From: an uncultured Lachnospiraceae bacterium
GTDB lineage: Bacteria > Bacillota > Clostridia > Lachnospirales > Lachnospiraceae
Assembly: GCA_910586555.1 (NCBI GenBank)
Contig: CAJUJY010000014.1
Coordinates: 4,226 to 68,225, forward strand
Direction: 5' to 3'
DNA length: 64,000 nucleotides
Shown here: one piece after another, positions 61,586-64,000 of the stretch
How the letters are laid out: every line of letters begins with the position of its first letter
How positions within the stretch are numbered: position 1 is the stretch's first letter
Notes under the pieces: model-generated
The model's input: only the letters and a program-made list of their open reading frames with translations
Databases searched by the model: none
What the model was told of the DNA's origin: nothing
Translations under genes and position numbers: made by a program

Positions 61586-62473
61586 ATGGATAACAGCAAA
61601 AAAGTGGCTGGCTGCATTATAGAAATTGCAGAGATTATAATTAGTGCAGTTTTAATAACTTTAACAGGGCTTATGGCAGGCAGTATAGTTATAGGTATAA
61701 TAGTATCTGCAATTTTACAGATGGTTTCAGGCAGTTTTTATCCGGCATTAAATGAAAGTATTTCTGCTTCTATAACTAGTAATTTTTCATTTATAATGAT
61801 TATTATATTTCTTGTACTTTATCTAAAGATATTTAAAAAGGAAAACCTTAAAGACCTGCTTTACCTGTATAAAGGCAGAAATAAAGCTAAAATGGTTTTT
61901 GCAGGCATATTTGCAGGATTTATATTATGCGTGCTTTCTATATCTGTACCAGTTATAAACGGGGATATAGCATTAAAATTTAACAGGTTTGATATTTTAA
62001 TAACACCACTAGTATTTTTATCAATATACATACAGTCTTCTGCCGAAGAAATAGTATTAAGAGGATATGTTTACGGAAGGGTATGCAAAGCTTATACGGA
62101 ATGGGCAGCAATAATTTTAAACAGCCTGGTATTTTCTTTTCTGCATTTAAATAATAATGGAATAAATTTAAACGGCATTATTAGTATTATACTCTTTGGA
62201 TTTTTATTTTCACTTTTATACAGCAAAACAAAAAGCCTGGAATTTATATGCGGGATACATGCCATGTGGGGGTTTACAGAAGAAATAATATTTGGGCTTC
62301 CTAATAGCGGCAAGGTTTTTGATATGCCAGTATTCTGTCTTATAAAGAGCAGCCAGACACCTTTTTATAATGAAAAATTTGGGATAGAGGCAAGCATACA
62401 GACTATATTTATAGTCTTGGCAGCAATAGCTGTACTGCTTTATAACAGGCATAGAAATAAAAATATTTTATAA
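61586..62473 (+). CDS. CPBP-family intramembrane metalloprotease
   Basis: The 295-residue polytopic protein has about seven hydrophobic segments. The Abi/CPBP motifs are visible: EEIVLRGYVYGR (EExxxR, near residue 154), FSFLHLNNN (FxxxH), and a last GIHAMWGF His motif. Members cleave or modify proteins in the membrane and include CAAX-type proteases and bacteriocin self-immunity proteins. No bacteriocin gene is near. ATG follows GGGAGG. Confidence 0.88.
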   Translation: MDNSKKVAGCIIEIAEIIISAVLITLTGLMAGSIVIGIIVSAILQMVSGSFYPALNESISASITSNFSFIMIIIFLVLYLKIFKKENLKDLLYLYKGRNKAKMVFAGIFAGFILCVLSISVPVINGDIALKFNRFDILITPLVFLSIYIQSSAEEIVLRGYVYGRVCKAYTEWAAIILNSLVFSFLHLNNNGINLNGIISIILFGFLFSLLYSKTKSLEFICGIHAMWGFTEEIIFGLPNSGKVFDMPVFCLIKSSQTPFYNEKFGIEASIQTIFIVLAAIAVLLYNRHRNKNIL

Positions 62474-62570
62474 TAAACACACTTTCTTCAAAAATTAAAC
62501 ACAACTGCTACATAATTGGCTGTTAATATAAGTATTGTAAACAGGAACAAGTTAAATATAAATAATAAAA

Positions 62571-62599
62571 TTGGAAAACAGTTTTTGGTATATTATATA
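62571..62599 (+). promoter_or_regulatory. promoter of the HtrA-type protease
   Basis: TTGGAA (62571-62576), 17 bases, TATATA (62594-62599), 43 bases before the start codon. Confidence 0.45.
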
Positions 62600-62642
62600 A
62601 CAAATGTGGAAATCTAAGTGTTTAATGAAAGGGGAAATTATT

Positions 62643-63977
62643 ATGTCAAAGAAGAATTTTTTAAAGATTACTACTTATGCGGCAGTTTTTGGAATTATCG
62701 GTGGAATGAGTTTTGAGGGTGTAACATATCTTTCAGACAAGTTAATTAATAAAACAGCAATAGAAAGCCCTGGAATAACAGAGAACCAGGCAGAAGATAA
62801 GGGTACAGATAGTAATACTACAGAAAATAATAATACAGCCACAAATAATGTAACAACCGTTTCAAGTTCCAATGGTGTATCAGATGTTGTTGAAGATGTG
62901 CTTCCTTCACTGGTTGCAATTAATGTTACAGCAACCCAGACAAAGACAGACTTCTTTGGCAGGACATATGAACAAGATGCATCTGGCAGCGGATCAGGAA
63001 TAATAGTTGGCAAAGATGATAATTATCTTTATGTTGCAACTAACAACCATGTGGTAGCAGGTGCAAATAAAGTTTCTGTACAATTTTATGATGATAAAGT
63101 ATATGATGCAGTAGTTAAAGGTACAGACTCTACAGCAGATATTGCAGTTGCAGCACTTAACCTTAAGGATATTGCAGCAGAAACTATAGAGAAAATAAAG
63201 GTTGCAAAACTTGGTGATTCAGACAGTGTAAAAGTAGGGCAGCAGGCAATAGCAATAGGTAATGCACTTGGTTATGGCACATCTGTTACGGTTGGCTATA
63301 TAAGTGCAAAAGACAGGGAAGTACAAAGTGAAGACGCTACTATGAAGCTTATGCAGACAGATGCTGCAATTAACCCAGGAAACAGCGGGGGTGCCCTTGT
63401 TGATATTAATGGCTCAGTAATTGGGATTAACTCTGCAAAATATGCTGATACAGAAGTTGAGGGAATGGGATTTGCAATTCCAATGAATACTGCAACACCT
63501 ATTATACAAAGTATTATTAATGCAGAAGAAGTTTCAGAAGAAGACGCTGCATATCTTGGTATTATACCTGGAAAGGAAATCCCTTCTGAATATGCAGAGT
63601 ATTACCATATCCCTGAAGGCGTATTTGTAGAAGATGTTACAGAAGATTCACCTGCAAAAAAAGCTGGCATACAAAAAGGTGATATTATTGTTAAATTTAA
63701 TGATATGGAGATTACAACAACACAAAGCCTCCAGGAAAAACTTGCACTTCTAAAAGCAGGCAAAAAAGTAAAAATTGTAGTAAAAAGATCTGACAATGGG
63801 GAATATATAGAAAAGTCTATGGAAGTAACCCTTGGCAAAAAGGCAGATGCCGGAACAGCTAGTAATACACCTTCAGATAATAATGCTTTTTCTGGCAGCA
63901 ATAATAACAATATACCATATGGCAGCGGAAATTCTTTTAGTGGAAATATTCACGGAAATCAATTTTCAAAAAGTTAA
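62643..63977 (+). CDS. HtrA/DegP-type membrane-anchored serine protease
   Basis: ATG 62643 follows GAAAGGGG; upstream in-frame ATG codons at 62604 and 62625 are less likely. The 444-residue protein has an N-terminal membrane anchor (about residues 8-28), an Asn/Thr-rich linker, and a trypsin-like domain with catalytic His136 in TNNHVV, Asp166 in TADIAVA and Ser248 in NPGNSGGAL. One PDZ domain follows (about 305-400, with SPAKKAGIQKGDIIVKF). The C-terminal tail is rich in Ser, Asn and Gly. It degrades or refolds damaged exported proteins at the outer face of the membrane. Confidence 0.95.
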   Translation: MSKKNFLKITTYAAVFGIIGGMSFEGVTYLSDKLINKTAIESPGITENQAEDKGTDSNTTENNNTATNNVTTVSSSNGVSDVVEDVLPSLVAINVTATQTKTDFFGRTYEQDASGSGSGIIVGKDDNYLYVATNNHVVAGANKVSVQFYDDKVYDAVVKGTDSTADIAVAALNLKDIAAETIEKIKVAKLGDSDSVKVGQQAIAIGNALGYGTSVTVGYISAKDREVQSEDATMKLMQTDAAINPGNSGGALVDINGSVIGINSAKYADTEVEGMGFAIPMNTATPIIQSIINAEEVSEEDAAYLGIIPGKEIPSEYAEYYHIPEGVFVEDVTEDSPAKKAGIQKGDIIVKFNDMEITTTQSLQEKLALLKAGKKVKIVVKRSDNGEYIEKSMEVTLGKKADAGTASNTPSDNNAFSGSNNNNIPYGSGNSFSGNIHGNQFSKS

Positions 63978-64000
63978 AGATAAGATATAATGAAGGCATG

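Overview
The window is a continuous stretch of an AT-rich genome from a spore-forming anaerobic Firmicute. It is most likely a member of the Clostridia, family Lachnospiraceae. The evidence is a complete spoIIIAA-AH operon joined to asp23-nusB-xseA-xseB-ispA-dxs-tlyA-nadK-argR, a pyruvate:ferredoxin oxidoreductase type beta subunit, a flagellin, strong AGGAGG-type ribosome binding sites, and several degenerate nuclease or transposase genes typical of that family. The genus cannot be read from the sequence alone.

Layout. 1-4267: end of a purine operon (purM partial, purN, purD) plus glyA. 4687-6497: MarR regulator and MATE exporter on the minus strand. 6743-10273: a LacI regulator with a readable promoter and operator, an intracellular GH53 galactanase and galE, which together look like galactan or galactose use. 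10494-14682: aroE, a BlaI/M56 peptidase pair and a sugar O-acetyltransferase. 15054-18341: an isolated flagellin, a repeat carrying a Uma2-like gene fragment, and an unrecognised RHH-like protein. 18522-31563: the sporulation and housekeeping cluster; the usual recN is absent after argR, and a zinc-ribbon P-loop kinase stands there instead. 32619-34541: LysR regulator and an orphan porB, both minus strand. 34958-51827: a 17-kb co-directional block with a two-component system, two paralogous GldG-like membrane proteins (one fused to an ABC-2 permease), an ABC ATPase, a Gly-rich coiled-coil membrane protein, MoxR, DUF58 and two VWA membrane proteins. It looks like one envelope system. 52077-53853: macro-domain protein and a membrane-tethered XRE regulator. 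53854-55220: a 1.37-kb non-coding region full of inverted repeats. 55221-63977: C_GCAxxG_C_C protein, metal ABC transporter (ATPase and permease only), HIT protein, FAD dehydrogenase, an Rpn-type pseudogene, UPF0291, 5-FTHF cyclo-ligase, CPBP protease and an HtrA-type protease.

Three non-coding signals deserve most attention. (1) A leader of about 54 nt lies directly against the start codon of at least five unrelated genes (galactanase, ispA, moxR, a VWA gene, HIT), with a diverged copy before argR. Every copy lies between two co-directional genes and can pair so that the ribosome-binding purines are masked. (2) The 53.9-55.2 kb region holds several nested stem structures inside perfect 19-bp inverted repeats and may encode a large structured RNA or be a mobile element. 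(3) A dispersed repeat family (about 1.0, 4.4, 11.4, 17.1 and 54.1 kb) includes two copies with a hairpin whose stem sequence differs while its pairing is kept.

All assignments come from reading motifs, neighbours and base pairing by eye. No database search or folding program was run.
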